64,000 nucleotides of DNA from an uncultured Algibacter sp. (GCF_947495925.1 NZ_CANMAU010000006.1:129001-193000), one strand, 5' to 3'. Numbered from the stretch's first letter, positions 24,383 to 34,690 are shown. Made by a program: numbers and translations. The notes: generated by a model from the sequence alone, not told the origin.

Positions 24383-24913
24383 TTAAGGATTATAGATTTT
24401 TTTTAATTCTCTTAACCCAATTTTTAATCTCGATTTTATTGTTCCCAATGGGATATCTAATTCATCGCTAGCTTCTTGCTGCGTCATACCCTCAAAAAAG
24501 AGAGCATTAATAACTATTTGATATTTTTCATCTAAAGACTTTAGATGTTTTTTAATATCAAGAACATCCTGATTTATTTCGTTGGACGTTATCTTATATA
24601 CGGCTGCTGTCTCAATCTGGACTTCATTGCTGCTTTTATTTTTTTGTGATCTAACTTTGTCAATAGCAGTGTTATACGCTATTCTATAGAGCCAAGTAAA
24701 CAATTTTGCTTTACTGGAATCATATTTTTTAGCATAGCGCCATATTTTAACAAAGGTTTCTTGAAGTACATCTTGTGCGGTGTCTTCATCAGAAATTATT
24801 TTTTGAATGACCCCATATAAAGAATCAGCATAATACTCATAAAGCAAATTAATAGCTCTTTTATCGCTATTTTCAAGTAAACCTACTATTTCCTTTTCTA
24901 TTGCTGTAACCAA
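24383..24913 (-). CDS. ECF RNA polymerase sigma factor (partner of the RskA anti-sigma)
   Basis: The 176-residue protein has region 2 (LLYEYYADSLYGVIQKI, then DEDTAQDVLQETFVKIW) and region 4 (FFEGMTQQEASDELDIPLG). The start is TTG (TTG GTT ACA GCA); no in-frame ATG exists between the promoter box and residue 30. It is the SigK-like type that pairs with RskA proteins. The promoter it recognises cannot be named from this window. Confidence 0.92.
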   Translation of the reverse strand: MVTAIEKEIVGLLENSDKRAINLLYEYYADSLYGVIQKIISDEDTAQDVLQETFVKIWRYAKKYDSSKAKLFTWLYRIAYNTAIDKVRSQKNKSSNEVQIETAAVYKITSNEINQDVLDIKKHLKSLDEKYQIVINALFFEGMTQQEASDELDIPLGTIKSRLKIGLRELKKIYNP

Positions 24914-24959
24914 TGCGATGGTGTCTTAAATTAGTTTAGATAATTTGAATTACTAAATT

Positions 24960-24967
24960 CAAAGTTA
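24960..24967 (-). promoter_or_regulatory. Promoter box TAACTTTG for the ECF sigma/anti-sigma operon
   Basis: On the minus strand TAACTTTG lies 46 bp upstream of the sigma TTG start. This is a housekeeping-type box; no second, sigma-specific promoter could be identified. Confidence 0.45.
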
Positions 24968-24982
24968 GAAATTTCTTTTTGA

Positions 24983-25996
24983 TTATATAATGTTTACTTC
25001 AGCTTCAATAGTAATGCCAAAAAGACGTTTAATTGTTTTTTGAATCAATTTGGAAAGATTTACAATGTCGGAACCACATGCACCACCATAGTTTACAAGC
25101 ACTAAAGCCTGCTTTTTATGAACACCGTAATTGCCAAATGTTTTTCCTTTAAAACCAGATTTTTCAATAAGCCATCCAGCAGGAACTTTAACATTTTCCT
25201 CAGATACAGGGTAGCTTGGTATATCTTTGAAGTTTTTACTTAATGCGTTGAACTGCTTCTTTGGGATAACAGGGTTTTTAAAGAAGCTACCGCTATTACC
25301 AATTTCTTTTGGATCGGGTAATTTGCTATTTCGAATTCGTATTACTGCGTCTGATATATCTGCTATAGAAGGCTCATTTATGCCTCTGTTTTCAAGTTCA
25401 GAAGCTATTGTGCCATAATTAATGTTTAATTTATGATTACTTTTTGTTAATTTAAAAGTAACATTGGTGATGATGAATTTTCCTTTCGCATGCTGTTTGA
25501 AAATAGAATTTCTATACCCAAATTGACAATCTGATTTTGTGAATTTGTGTAGTTTTTTGGAATCTATAGATATCGCTTCGCAAGATTCAAAAACGTCTTT
25601 TAATTCAACACCATAAGCTCCAATATTTTGAATAGGTGCAGTACCAACATTCCCAGGAATTAATGATAAATTTTCAATACCACCAAAATTATTATGGATG
25701 CACCAAAGTACAAAGTCATGCCAGTTTTCACCTGCATTACTCTTAACAAAAACAAAGTTTTCATCTTCTGAAATAACTTCAATGCCCTTTATTTTATTAA
25801 TAATAACTAAACCATCGAAGTCTTTTGTAAGAAGTATGTTGCTACCTCCTCCAAGAATAAGTTTTTTTGGGTGTTCGGTTAAAGATAAAACAGATTTTAA
25901 ATCGTTAAGACTTTCAACAGAAACAAAATGTTTGGCTTTAACATCAATGCCAAAGGTGTTATACGGTTTTAACGAAATATTTTGATGAATATGCAC
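24983..25996 (-). CDS. murB: UDP-N-acetylenolpyruvoylglucosamine reductase
   Basis: The 337-residue flavoenzyme has the FAD motif LGGGSNILLT, the IQNIGAYGVELKD block of type I MurB and the catalytic Ser in NSGSFFKNP. It reduces enolpyruvyl-UDP-GlcNAc to UDP-MurNAc in peptidoglycan synthesis. The start is GTG, overlapping the aminotransferase stop by one base (TAGTG), so the genes are translationally coupled. It is the last gene of the pair. Confidence 0.96.
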   Translation of the reverse strand: MHIHQNISLKPYNTFGIDVKAKHFVSVESLNDLKSVLSLTEHPKKLILGGGSNILLTKDFDGLVIINKIKGIEVISEDENFVFVKSNAGENWHDFVLWCIHNNFGGIENLSLIPGNVGTAPIQNIGAYGVELKDVFESCEAISIDSKKLHKFTKSDCQFGYRNSIFKQHAKGKFIITNVTFKLTKSNHKLNINYGTIASELENRGINEPSIADISDAVIRIRNSKLPDPKEIGNSGSFFKNPVIPKKQFNALSKNFKDIPSYPVSEENVKVPAGWLIEKSGFKGKTFGNYGVHKKQALVLVNYGGACGSDIVNLSKLIQKTIKRLFGITIEAEVNII

Positions 25997-27186
25997 TAGT
26001 CCTTATAAATCTTTAGGGCTTCTTTTAAAATGTTTACGGCTTTAATCAAGCTTTCTTTATTAAGTACGTAAGCAATCCTTATTTGGTTTAAACCTACTCC
26101 CGGAGTTGAATAAAAACCGCCGGCAGGAGCTACCATTATAGTTTCGTTATTTAAATCAAAACTTTCTAAAAGCCATTGAGCAAAAACATCTGTGTTTTTT
26201 ACAGGAAGCTCTACCATACAATAAAAAGCGCCTTGAGGTATTGCAACTTTTATACCTTCTATCTTTTTTAGCTCATTAACTAAGGTGTTTCTACGCTCAA
26301 CGTACTCATCAATAACATTATCAAAATAGCTTTGAGGTGTTTCTAGAGCAGCCTCACTAGCTATTTGCGCATAGGTAGGAGGACTTAGTCTTGCCTGCGC
26401 ATATTTTAATATGGTTTGGATTAATGCCGTGTTTTTAGAAACTAGGCAACCAACACGAGCACCACACATACTATAACGTTTAGAAACAGAATCAATTATA
26501 ACAGCATGCTCTTCAATACCATTAACTTGCATGATTGAATAATGAGAATTGCCATCATAAACAAATTCTCTATATACCTCATCAGCTACAAGGAATAAAT
26601 CATGTTTTATGGCCAATTTAGCAAGCTGTTCTATTTCTTCTTTCGAATATAAATACCCTGTTGGATTATTAGGGTTACATATAAGAATAGCCTTTGTTTT
26701 TGGTGTTATCAATTTTTCAAAAGCTTCAAAAGCGGGTAGGGCAAAATTATTGTCTATATTAGATATTACCGGAACAACATTAATACCTGATACCATGGAG
26801 AAAGCACTATAATTAGCATAAAAGGGTTCAGGGATTATAACTTCGTCATCAGAATCCATAATGCTACTAAACAGAAAAAGTAATGCTTCACTAGCTCCTG
26901 TGGTGACTATAATATCTTCATAAGATACGTTAATGTTTGCATTTTTATAATAATTGGCTAGTTTAACCCTATAGGCTTCTGAACCTTCAGATTTAGAATA
27001 TGATAAAATATTAATATTATTTTCCTTGACTGCTTTAAGTGCAACGTCTGGAGTTTTAATATCTGGTTGCCCTATATTTAAATGGTATATACTTTTTCCT
27101 CTCTCAATAGCCTGCTCAGCATATGGGGCCAATTTTCTAATAGGGGAAGAAGGCATTACACGTCCTTTTTTGGATATAGAAGGCAT
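25996..27186 (-). CDS. Pyridoxal phosphate-dependent class I aminotransferase
   Basis: The 396-residue fold-type I enzyme has the N-terminal LNIGQPDIKTP block, NPNNPTG, the YREFVY segment and the Schiff-base Lys in DSVSKRYSMCGARVG. The Arg of QIRIAY binds the substrate alpha-carboxylate. The closest relatives are aspartate/aromatic-type aminotransferases; the amino donor cannot be fixed from sequence. Coupling to murB suggests co-expression but gives no substrate. A near-promoter CAACTTTG lies upstream but does not match TAnnTTTG. Confidence 0.92.
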   Translation of the reverse strand: MPSISKKGRVMPSSPIRKLAPYAEQAIERGKSIYHLNIGQPDIKTPDVALKAVKENNINILSYSKSEGSEAYRVKLANYYKNANINVSYEDIIVTTGASEALLFLFSSIMDSDDEVIIPEPFYANYSAFSMVSGINVVPVISNIDNNFALPAFEAFEKLITPKTKAILICNPNNPTGYLYSKEEIEQLAKLAIKHDLFLVADEVYREFVYDGNSHYSIMQVNGIEEHAVIIDSVSKRYSMCGARVGCLVSKNTALIQTILKYAQARLSPPTYAQIASEAALETPQSYFDNVIDEYVERRNTLVNELKKIEGIKVAIPQGAFYCMVELPVKNTDVFAQWLLESFDLNNETIMVAPAGGFYSTPGVGLNQIRIAYVLNKESLIKAVNILKEALKIYKD

Positions 27187-27310
27187 TAATTATAAGTTTA
27201 GTTGCAAAGTTGAGGAATTTATCTTAAAGTTTTTTTAAAAAAGCTTCTTAAATCAAGAAGCTTGCATAAAGATTTGTAATTTGATAAGTTGAATGACGTA
27301 TCGTTCCAGT

Positions 27311-28648
27311 ATGAAAAAATACACGGCTCTATTTTTTTTGTTTTTTTGCATAAGTTATTTTGTTTTTTCCCAGAATAAATTCGTTGTTCAAAATAAACAG
27401 CAATCAGATAAAATCAAATTTAAATTGATAAATAATTTGATTATTATCCCTGTTGAGGTAAACGGAGTAACACTATCGTTTTTGTTAGATACAGGAGTGA
27501 GTAAACCGATTATTTTTAATTTTTTGAATGTTTCTGATACATTAAAAATAAAAGATACCGAATCTATTTTTTTAAGAGGTTTAGGTGAAGGAGATCCAAT
27601 TGAAGCATTAAAATCAAGAAATAATGTGTTCAAAGTTGGGGATGCTATAAAGCTTAAGCAAGAATTATATGCCGTTTATAATATAAATTTAAATTTAAGT
27701 CCCAAATTAGGTTTTCCGGTTCATGGAATTATTGGTTTCGATTTATTTGAAGATTTAGTTGTTCAAATAAACTATTCTCAACAAATCATTATTTTAACAG
27801 AACCTGAAAAATTTGAGTACAAATCTTGTAGAGGCTGTGAGCATTTTGGGTTGGTATTTCATAATAAAAAACCATACATAAAAGGTATCGTTGAAATAAA
27901 TAATAAAAATATACCAGTTAAATTGTTAATTGATTCAGGAAGTAGTGATGCGTTGTGGCTTTTCGAAGATAGTTCTATTGGTGTTACATCAGGTAGTAAA
28001 TTTTTTGAAGATTTTTTAGGGCATGGGCTTGCAGGTAGTGTTTATGGAAAACGATCTAAGGTTCAGTCATTTTCTTTGAAACGTTTTAAATTAAAAAATG
28101 TTAACGTATCCTTTCCCGAGTCAAAGTCTATAGTTTTTGCTCAACGGATTGAAAATAGAAATGGAAGTTTGTCAGGTAATATTTTAAAGCGCTTTAATAT
28201 TATTTTTAACTACAAACAAAGGACATTAACACTAAAGAAGAATAAGTTTTTTAATGAATCATTTGGCTATAATAAAAGTGGAATTGAACTAGCCCATGAC
28301 GGGAGTAGGCTTATTAAAATTGTTGATAATAGTAAAAGCCGAGAAAGAGGGTTTCCCTCTGACGATAAAACTCAAAGTAGTTCTTTAGTAAGAATAAAAA
28401 ATAATTATCGGTATGTATTAATGCCTGCATATGTAATTGTCGAGTTACGTGAAAAATCACCGGCTAAAATTGCTGGTTTAAAAGTAGGTGATTTAATACT
28501 TAGCATTAATGGAAAAGACACTAAACAATTTTCTCTTCAACAAATTAATCAAAGATTCTATGATGATGCCGGAAAAAGGATTAAACTGAAAGTGGATAGG
28601 GATGGTCAAATTATGACATTTAGCTTTTTTTTAAAGCAGTTATTTTAA
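27311..28648 (+). CDS. Secreted retropepsin-like aspartic protease with PDZ domain
   Basis: The 445-residue protein has a signal peptide ending near FSQ21, then two retropepsin-type halves. The first active-site triad is LLDTGVSK (Asp60) and the second LIDSGSSD (Asp208), so it resembles a fused, single-chain aspartic protease rather than a dimeric retropepsin. A C-terminal PDZ domain (about residues 370-445, KVGDLILSINGKD) would recognise substrate ends. It should act in the periplasm. ATG 27311 starts directly at the signal peptide; an in-frame ATG at 27293 only adds six residues. Confidence 0.85.
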   Translation: MKKYTALFFLFFCISYFVFSQNKFVVQNKQQSDKIKFKLINNLIIIPVEVNGVTLSFLLDTGVSKPIIFNFLNVSDTLKIKDTESIFLRGLGEGDPIEALKSRNNVFKVGDAIKLKQELYAVYNINLNLSPKLGFPVHGIIGFDLFEDLVVQINYSQQIIILTEPEKFEYKSCRGCEHFGLVFHNKKPYIKGIVEINNKNIPVKLLIDSGSSDALWLFEDSSIGVTSGSKFFEDFLGHGLAGSVYGKRSKVQSFSLKRFKLKNVNVSFPESKSIVFAQRIENRNGSLSGNILKRFNIIFNYKQRTLTLKKNKFFNESFGYNKSGIELAHDGSRLIKIVDNSKSRERGFPSDDKTQSSSLVRIKNNYRYVLMPAYVIVELREKSPAKIAGLKVGDLILSINGKDTKQFSLQQINQRFYDDAGKRIKLKVDRDGQIMTFSFFLKQLF

Positions 28649-28671
28649 TGAGTAAAGATATTTTAAAAGAA

Positions 28672-28704
28672 AAAGGCTTGAACATTAATGTTTAAGCCTT
28701 TTTT
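28672..28704. terminator. Bidirectional terminator between the protease and the DUF1573 gene
   Basis: AGGCTTGAACAT and ATGTTTAAGCCT form a 12-bp stem with one mismatch, and T-runs follow on both strands. It serves the convergent gene pair. Confidence 0.85.
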
Positions 28705-28722
28705 GAAATCTATTTCATATGA

Positions 28723-29139
28723 TTATTGATCCATAACACTTTTATCTGTTTTTTCCATAACGTTTACTTTGCTAGGGTCAACCACTAAACCTTTGATCTT
28801 TAAAGCCACCGTTGGAGTTTCAGCATTCGAAATTACGGTAATTGTTTTTCTAATAGGGTTAACTCTATTAGTGTCATATTTTACCTCAATTTCCCCTGTT
28901 TTTCCTGGTAGAATAGGATCTTTCGGTTTTTTAGGGATAGTACATCCACAGCTTGATGATACCTTTGAGATAATTAGGGGCTCGTTGCCAGTATTCGTGA
29001 ATTCAAATACCCTTACCCCATCAGACCCCTTATCAATTGTACCATAATCAATGGTTTCTGATTTAAACTCAATCTTTGCCTGGGCATTAATAGAAAAACT
29101 TATTAATCCGATAAATAAAATTGTAATTAGTTGTTTCAT
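28723..29139 (-). CDS. DUF1573 secreted protein
   Basis: The 138-residue protein has a signal peptide (ITILFIGLISFSINAQ) and one DUF1573 domain. The domain is an immunoglobulin-like fold with the motif SCGCTIPKKP and the phrase VKYDTNRVNPIRKTI. The SCGC pair may form a disulfide or bind metal. Members are common in Bacteroidota and often sit in the periplasm; the function is unknown. It is monocistronic with a good promoter. Confidence 0.85.
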   Translation of the reverse strand: MKQLITILFIGLISFSINAQAKIEFKSETIDYGTIDKGSDGVRVFEFTNTGNEPLIISKVSSSCGCTIPKKPKDPILPGKTGEIEVKYDTNRVNPIRKTITVISNAETPTVALKIKGLVVDPSKVNVMEKTDKSVMDQ

Positions 29140-29226
29140 AATAAATATATTTTTTTAAGATTTTTTAGACCATTTTAACACCCTAATAGTTAAGGTAATT
29201 CATACAATTCATTCTGTTTTCTAAAT

Positions 29227-29257
29227 CAAACATACTTACTTTTTCTACAATCTGCAA
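29227..29257 (-). promoter_or_regulatory. Promoter of the DUF1573 gene (TTG-N20-TATGTTTG)
   Basis: On the minus strand a TTG at 29257-29255 is followed after 20 bp by TATGTTTG at 29234-29227, matching the Bacteroidota -33/-7 pattern. The 308-bp spacer 29140-29447 holds this promoter, the valS box at 29410-29417 and nothing else I can recognise. Confidence 0.6.
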
Positions 29258-29409
29258 AAAAATTGGATGTAATGCACGTTTGTTAACATACCGTTTAGAT
29301 GTCAAATGTACATATTGCTTCTAAACTGCTTGGTTTAAAAACTGTTAAATTCTATATAAGTTCTATACTATCAAGTTGTGTTTTAGTTTCACAGAACTAT
29401 AAATATAAG

Positions 29410-29417
29410 TACTTTTG
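29410..29417 (+). promoter_or_regulatory. Promoter box TACTTTTG for valS
   Basis: TACTTTTG fits TAnnTTTG, 30 bp upstream of the chosen ATG. The longer TTG frame at 29415 would begin inside the box, which rules it out. Confidence 0.5.
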
Positions 29418-29447
29418 CACATCATTATTCAAAAACTATTCCAAAGC

Positions 29448-32081
29448 ATGGAGATTCCATCTAAATATGATGCCAGTCAGGTAGAAAGCAAGTGGTATAA
29501 CTACTGGATGAAACACGATTATTTTCATTCTGAACCAGACGAAAGAGAACCTTACACTATCGTAATTCCACCGCCAAATGTTACGGGGGTTTTACATATG
29601 GGGCATATGTTGAATAATACGATTCAAGATGTGTTGATCAGAAGAGCGCGCTTATTAGGAAAGAATGCGTGTTGGGTCCCTGGTACAGATCATGCTTCTA
29701 TAGCAACAGAGGCTAAGGTTGTTGCTAAGTTAAAAGAAGAGGGAATTGACAAAAATGATTTATCTCGTGAGGAGTTTTTAAAGCATGCCTGGGATTGGAC
29801 GGAAGAATATGGAGGTGTTATACTAGAACAACTTAAAAAACTGGGTTGTTCTTGTGATTGGGATAGAACCAAATTCACTATGGATGATAACATGAGTGAA
29901 GCCGTAATCCAGGTTTTTATTGATTTATACGAAAAAGGTCTGATTTATCGTGGCTATCGCATGGTAAATTGGGATCCAGAAGCTAAAACGACTCTTTCTG
30001 ATGAAGAAGTTATTCATGAAGAACGTCAGGGAAACCTTTATTATTTACAGTATAAAATTGAAGGAAGTAGCGATACATTAACCATAGCGACTACGCGTCC
30101 TGAAACTATTTTTGGAGATACAGCCATTTGCATCAACCCAAATGATGAACGCTTTTCTCACTTACGTGGAAAGAAAGCCATTGTGCCTATTTGTAATCGT
30201 GTTATTCCGATTATAGAAGATGAATATGTTGATGTCGAATTTGGTACAGGTTGTTTAAAGGTCACGCCGGCTCATGATGAAAATGATAAGAATTTAGGAG
30301 ATAAGCATAAATTAGAAGTTATTGATATTTTTAATGAAGATGCATCTTTAAATAGTTTCGGGCTTCATTATGCCGGTAAAGATCGTTTTGTAGTTAGAAA
30401 AGACATAGTAAATGAACTTGAAGGAAACGGTGTTTTGGTTAAAACTGAAACTCATATTAACAAAGTAGGAACTTCAGAAAGAACAAAAGCTGTTATTGAA
30501 CCTCGATTAAGCGATCAGTGGTTTCTGAAAATGGAAGATTTGGTTAAACCTGCTATTAAGTCAGTTTTAGAAGATCGGGATATAAAACTCTTCCCTAAAA
30601 AGTTTGAGAATACGTACCGCCATTGGATGGAAAATATTCGTGATTGGAATATTTCAAGACAACTTATGTGGGGGCAACAGATTCCTGCATATTATTATGG
30701 AGATGGAAAGGAAGATTTTGTAGTTGCTCAAAATGTAGAGGAAGCTTTAGAAAAAGCAAAAACTGTTACTGGAAATGAAAATCTTACTACAGCTGATTTA
30801 GTTCAGGATAAAGATGCTTTAGACACATGGTTTTCATCTTGGTTATGGCCAATGAGCGTTTTTGATGGTATTCGAAATCCAGAAAATGAAGAAATAAAGT
30901 ATTACTACCCAACCAATGACCTAGTTACGGGTCCGGATATTTTATTCTTTTGGGTAGCCCGAATGATTATAGCGGGTTACGAGTATAAAAATGAGAAACC
31001 TTTTGAAAACGTATATTTAACGGGCTTAGTTCGCGATAAGCAACGCCGTAAAATGAGCAAATCATTAGGGAATTCGCCAGATGCTTTAAAACTTATTGAG
31101 GCGTATGGAGCAGATGGTGTTCGTGTTGGATTATTGTTGAGCTCTGCTGCAGGGAATGATTTAATGTTCGACGAAGACCTTTGTCAACAAGGAAAAGGTT
31201 TTGGAAACAAAATTTGGAATGCTTTTAGGTTAATTCAAGGATGGGAAATTGATGAAACAATTTCACAACCAGAAACTTCAAAAGTTGGGTTAGATTGGTA
31301 CGAAGCCAAGTTTCAAAAAGCTTTGATTGAAATTGAAGATTATTTTAGTAAGTATAGACTAAGTGATGCTTTAATGGCAATTTATAAATTAATTATGGAT
31401 GATTTTTCATCATGGATGCTGGAGATCATTAAACCTGCGTATCAAAAACCAATTGATGCTAAAACCTATAATTCGGTTATTGAAGCTTTTGAAAATAATT
31501 TGAAAGTATTGCATCCATTCATGCCATTTTTATCAGAAGAAATTTGGCAATATATTTCAAAGAGAACCCCGGATGAGGCTTTAATTGTTGCCAAATGGCC
31601 AGAGTTAAAAACAATAAACAAAGAAATAATCAACGAGTTTGAATTTGCTTCGGAAGTAATTTCAGGAATAAGAAACATTAGGAAGCAAAAGAATATTGCA
31701 TTTAAAGATGCTATTGGTTTTTCAGTAATTAATAACGAAAAAACGCATACTACCTTTGATGGAGTTATCGCGAAATTAGGGAACCTTGAAGGTGTAGAAA
31801 TTGTAAATGAGGCTATTGAAGGAGCATTAACCTTTAGAGTGAAATCTAACGAGTATTTTATTCCTATGGTTGGCGCAATCGATGTGGAAGCTGAAATGAT
31901 TAAACTAACAGAAGAATTAAACTATACAGAAGGTTTCTTAAAATCTGTTCGAAAGAAACTATCTAACGAACGTTTCGTAAATAATGCTCCAGAACAAGTC
32001 GTCGCGAGCGAAAAGAAAAAGGAAGCCGATGCTTTAGCTAAAATAGACACATTAAAGACTAGTTTGTCTAATTTAAGATAA
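29448..32081 (+). CDS. valS: Valyl-tRNA synthetase
   Basis: The 877-residue class I synthetase has the HIGH motif as HMGHM (His50-His53). The editing CP1 domain includes [12 protein letters not shown], and the KMSKS loop reads KMSKSLGNS near residue 535. An anticodon-binding domain and a C-terminal coiled-coil arm (ValRS_Tc, about residues 815-877) complete the usual bacterial plan. It charges tRNA-Val and edits mischarged threonine. The start is ATG 29448 ([11 protein letters not shown]). It is monocistronic, convergent with the CBM9-like gene. Confidence 0.97.
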   Translation: MEIPSKYDASQVESKWYNYWMKHDYFHSEPDEREPYTIVIPPPNVTGVLHMGHMLNNTIQDVLIRRARLLGKNACWVPGTDHASIATEAKVVAKLKEEGIDKNDLSREEFLKHAWDWTEEYGGVILEQLKKLGCSCDWDRTKFTMDDNMSEAVIQVFIDLYEKGLIYRGYRMVNWDPEAKTTLSDEEVIHEERQGNLYYLQYKIEGSSDTLTIATTRPETIFGDTAICINPNDERFSHLRGKKAIVPICNRVIPIIEDEYVDVEFGTGCLKVTPAHDENDKNLGDKHKLEVIDIFNEDASLNSFGLHYAGKDRFVVRKDIVNELEGNGVLVKTETHINKVGTSERTKAVIEPRLSDQWFLKMEDLVKPAIKSVLEDRDIKLFPKKFENTYRHWMENIRDWNISRQLMWGQQIPAYYYGDGKEDFVVAQNVEEALEKAKTVTGNENLTTADLVQDKDALDTWFSSWLWPMSVFDGIRNPENEEIKYYYPTNDLVTGPDILFFWVARMIIAGYEYKNEKPFENVYLTGLVRDKQRRKMSKSLGNSPDALKLIEAYGADGVRVGLLLSSAAGNDLMFDEDLCQQGKGFGNKIWNAFRLIQGWEIDETISQPETSKVGLDWYEAKFQKALIEIEDYFSKYRLSDALMAIYKLIMDDFSSWMLEIIKPAYQKPIDAKTYNSVIEAFENNLKVLHPFMPFLSEEIWQYISKRTPDEALIVAKWPELKTINKEIINEFEFASEVISGIRNIRKQKNIAFKDAIGFSVINNEKTHTTFDGVIAKLGNLEGVEIVNEAIEGALTFRVKSNEYFIPMVGAIDVEAEMIKLTEELNYTEGFLKSVRKKLSNERFVNNAPEQVVASEKKKEADALAKIDTLKTSLSNLR

Positions 32082-32136
32082 TACTTTATTTAATTTTACC
32101 CGATTTTTGCATTGCTGAAAAGAGATGTTCCTATTT

Positions 32137-32916
32137 TTAGTCAATAAACTCAAGTAGTCCGAACATATTTGGTTGGTGAACCCCTTTTTTAATGTCTTCA
32201 ATAGGAAAGATGCTTGATATAACGCGTCTCCCCTGTTTGAGTTCGTTGCGTTCCTGTCTTAAAGCCATAAATGCCCATTGAGTTCCCGTTTGAACAGGGT
32301 GGAAGCTTGTTGACCCTCTAAAGGTTTCAATAGGTATGGCTATTTCCATAGTCCAGCCTTTGTCAATATCAGAATTATCATTGATAGTTCCTTGAGTTAT
32401 TACTTTTACTTGATAATCTGGGTTAAATGCTTTAACAACCGCATCGTTACCATTATAAAAATTGTTGATAAAAATAATGTCGTTTTTGGCTTCATACAGA
32501 TTGATTTCAAAACAAAAATGCATATTTAAGCTATTTGGGATCGGAATTAAAAATAATTCTGCGCAATCATCTAAAAAGGGAGTGCCGTCTTTTTCTTTTT
32601 CTGTGGCTGTTAGATATTTATCCTTACTAGAATAAAATAAATATATCGTTTTATCATCCCATAATATTCGAAAAGTAGTCTTTTGTTTATCATTAGGTTC
32701 TTGAGTGAAATAATGATGGTTAAAGGTTCTAGACTCAGCAAGTCCCCATGAGGTTTCATTCAATTTGCCATCAACGACAATATCTTCATGAGTTTTTTTT
32801 ACGCGGTATAAAGGGCGTTCATCAAGAGATAATTTGTATTCTTGCCCCCAATTATTAGTAATGCTTACTAAACAAACTATTGTTAAAATAAGTGTTTTTT
32901 CAATTTTAAGAATCAT
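32137..32916 (-). CDS. Secreted carbohydrate-binding family 9-like protein
   Basis: The 259-residue protein has a signal peptide (LTIVCLVSITNNWGQ) and a single CBM9-like beta-sandwich. It contains the phrases VVDGKLNETSWGLAE, FLDDCAELFLIP and GWTMEIAIPIETF. CBM9-like modules bind sugars or occur as stand-alone envelope proteins in Bacteroidota; the ligand is unknown. No polysaccharide genes lie next to it. It is the last minus-strand gene before the convergent valS. Confidence 0.82.
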   Translation of the reverse strand: MILKIEKTLILTIVCLVSITNNWGQEYKLSLDERPLYRVKKTHEDIVVDGKLNETSWGLAESRTFNHHYFTQEPNDKQKTTFRILWDDKTIYLFYSSKDKYLTATEKEKDGTPFLDDCAELFLIPIPNSLNMHFCFEINLYEAKNDIIFINNFYNGNDAVVKAFNPDYQVKVITQGTINDNSDIDKGWTMEIAIPIETFRGSTSFHPVQTGTQWAFMALRQERNELKQGRRVISSIFPIEDIKKGVHQPNMFGLLEFID

Positions 32917-32958
32917 AAAATATACATATCACGAAGGCTATTGAATAAGATGAAATGA

Positions 32959-33225
32959 CTATTCTCTATATAAAAAATAATTATTTACTAAATCAATATA
33001 GGATTGTTTTGCGTCATCCTCACTAAGTCCCTTTGCTTGAAACAAGGCGTTGGTTTTAAAAGCATTAATGATAGGTTTTTTGCTTTTAGGTCGTCCATAG
33101 TCATTTGTAGCTTTTTTATAAAAGGCATAAAGTTTCAGTAGAGTATCTGCAGGAAACGGTTCAGTATGCGCATTAACACGCTCAACAGCTTCTTGGAATT
33201 CTATGTCTAAATCAGAATTCTTCAT
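32959..33225 (-). CDS. Acyl-CoA-binding protein
   Basis: The 88-residue protein matches the ACBP four-helix family, with the LYAFYKKATNDYGRP block and the AFKTNALFQAKGLSEDDA block where eukaryotic members have KWDAW. ACBPs bind long-chain acyl-CoA. The family is best known in eukaryotes and is scattered in bacteria. Its start overlaps the psd stop by one base (TAATG), so it is co-translated with phospholipid genes, which fits a role in acyl-chain supply. Confidence 0.88.
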   Translation of the reverse strand: MKNSDLDIEFQEAVERVNAHTEPFPADTLLKLYAFYKKATNDYGRPKSKKPIINAFKTNALFQAKGLSEDDAKQSYIDLVNNYFLYRE

Positions 33226-33878
33226 TAACTTTTTTCCGCAATAATAGTTTCGCCCCCTCTAACTTTTTGATTTAGTTCCACTTTTATATTTGTGCCTAAT
33301 GGTAAGAATAAATCCACTCTCGAACCAAACTTAATAAATCCCGATTCTCCACCTTGGACCGCTTTGTCGTTGAGTTTTGCATAGTTTACAATCCGTTTTG
33401 CTAGGGCTCCTGCAATTTGACGGTGTAAAACCTTACCATAGTTTTCGTTTTCTACTACAACTGTGGTACGCTCATTTTCCTCACTAGCTTTTGGGTGCCA
33501 TGCCACTAAATATTTACCTGGGTGGTATTTACTAAATATAACATGACCTCCAATAGGATAACGAGTAACATGAACATTAATTGGTGACATAAAAACACTC
33601 ACTTGTAAACGTTTTTCCTTAAAATATTCTTTTTCAAATACTTCTTCAATTACGACAACTTTTCCATCAACAGGAGAGATAACGTGTTTGTCATTTAAAT
33701 GTGTATGGCGTTTAGGGTTTCTAAAGAATTGAAGAATCAAGATTAAAAATACAAGCAGAGCAATCATTCCTACTGTTCTTAACCATGCTATGTTTACATA
33801 ACTATCAATTAATAAAAAGCATCCAACAATAAAAATGAGGGTTATAATAATAATTTTATGGCCTTCTTTATGAAACAT
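33225..33878 (-). CDS. psd: Phosphatidylserine decarboxylase (short PSD-C type)
   Basis: The 217-residue protein has N-terminal membrane helices (about residues 8-50), ISPVDGKV, PINVHVTRYP, and the self-cleavage site FIKFGSRVDLF, where Ser becomes the pyruvoyl group. It makes phosphatidylethanolamine at the inner membrane. It overlaps cdsA by 11 bp and acyl-CoA-binding protein by one base, forming a phospholipid gene run. Confidence 0.93.
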   Translation of the reverse strand: MFHKEGHKIIIITLIFIVGCFLLIDSYVNIAWLRTVGMIALLVFLILILQFFRNPKRHTHLNDKHVISPVDGKVVVIEEVFEKEYFKEKRLQVSVFMSPINVHVTRYPIGGHVIFSKYHPGKYLVAWHPKASEENERTTVVVENENYGKVLHRQIAGALAKRIVNYAKLNDKAVQGGESGFIKFGSRVDLFLPLGTNIKVELNQKVRGGETIIAEKS

Positions 33879-34689
33879 AATGTAAAATTCTTAAAAATAA
33901 ATAAATAAACGGTGCTGCAAATATTATACTGTCTAAGCGGTCTAATAATCCACCATGACCAGGCATAATAACTCCACTATCTTTTACATTGGCTTGTCTT
34001 TTAAATTTAGACTCTATTAAATCGCCTAAAGTCCCAAAAACACTAATAATTATGCTTAGAATAAGCCAGCTAGTAAAGCCTAGTGTTTCTGTAAAGGTAG
34101 CAATAAAATAACTTGCTATGCATGAAAAGAACAAGCCTCCAAGAAAACCTTCGACGGTTTTTTTAGGTGATATAATTTCAAATAGCTTTTGTTTGCCAAA
34201 GTTTTTCCCAACTAAATAAGCAAAAGAGTCGTTAACCCAAATCAAGATAAAAGCACCTAATAAAATCTGTGGGTTATAATTTTCGTAATAATTCGCTATT
34301 AAAATTAAAAAAACAAATGCGCTAGATAAATAAAATGTGGTCAACAAAAAGCGCTTAGTTTCAAAAAGTGGGATGGTTTTTACTGAAAAAAGATCTTTTA
34401 TTAGGAATAAATTCACAAATATGGAGATTACAGTAAGAATCTGGGTGGCCTCGTTAAGGCCTTCATCTGTATTCAATACAGTTTGCCAATAACCAAATAC
34501 CGCAAATAAAACAATAAAGATAAAGTAGGGGATATAATTTTTAAGTTGAATAAGTTTGAGGAACTCTCCCATACATACTAAACCAAAAATAAAAAAAAGC
34601 CCAATAAGAGCTTGCTCAAAACATAAACAAACGACTAATAATAATATATAGAGCAATCCAGATAGCGATCGGACAAGGGTTTCTTTCAT
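33868..34689 (-). CDS. cdsA: Phosphatidate cytidylyltransferase
   Basis: The 273-residue protein has about eight membrane helices and the CDP-DAG synthase signature near the C-terminus. The visible pieces are SPKKTVEGFLGG, GDLIESKFKRQ, VKDSGVIMPGHGGLLDR and LDSIIFAAP. It makes CDP-diacylglycerol from CTP and phosphatidate, the branch point for phospholipids. It lies 1 bp after the LUD gene and overlaps psd, so the genes are co-transcribed. Confidence 0.95.
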   Translation of the reverse strand: MKETLVRSLSGLLYILLLVVCLCFEQALIGLFFIFGLVCMGEFLKLIQLKNYIPYFIFIVLFAVFGYWQTVLNTDEGLNEATQILTVISIFVNLFLIKDLFSVKTIPLFETKRFLLTTFYLSSAFVFLILIANYYENYNPQILLGAFILIWVNDSFAYLVGKNFGKQKLFEIISPKKTVEGFLGGLFFSCIASYFIATFTETLGFTSWLILSIIISVFGTLGDLIESKFKRQANVKDSGVIMPGHGGLLDRLDSIIFAAPFIYLFLRILHYVS

Positions 34690-34690
34690 T

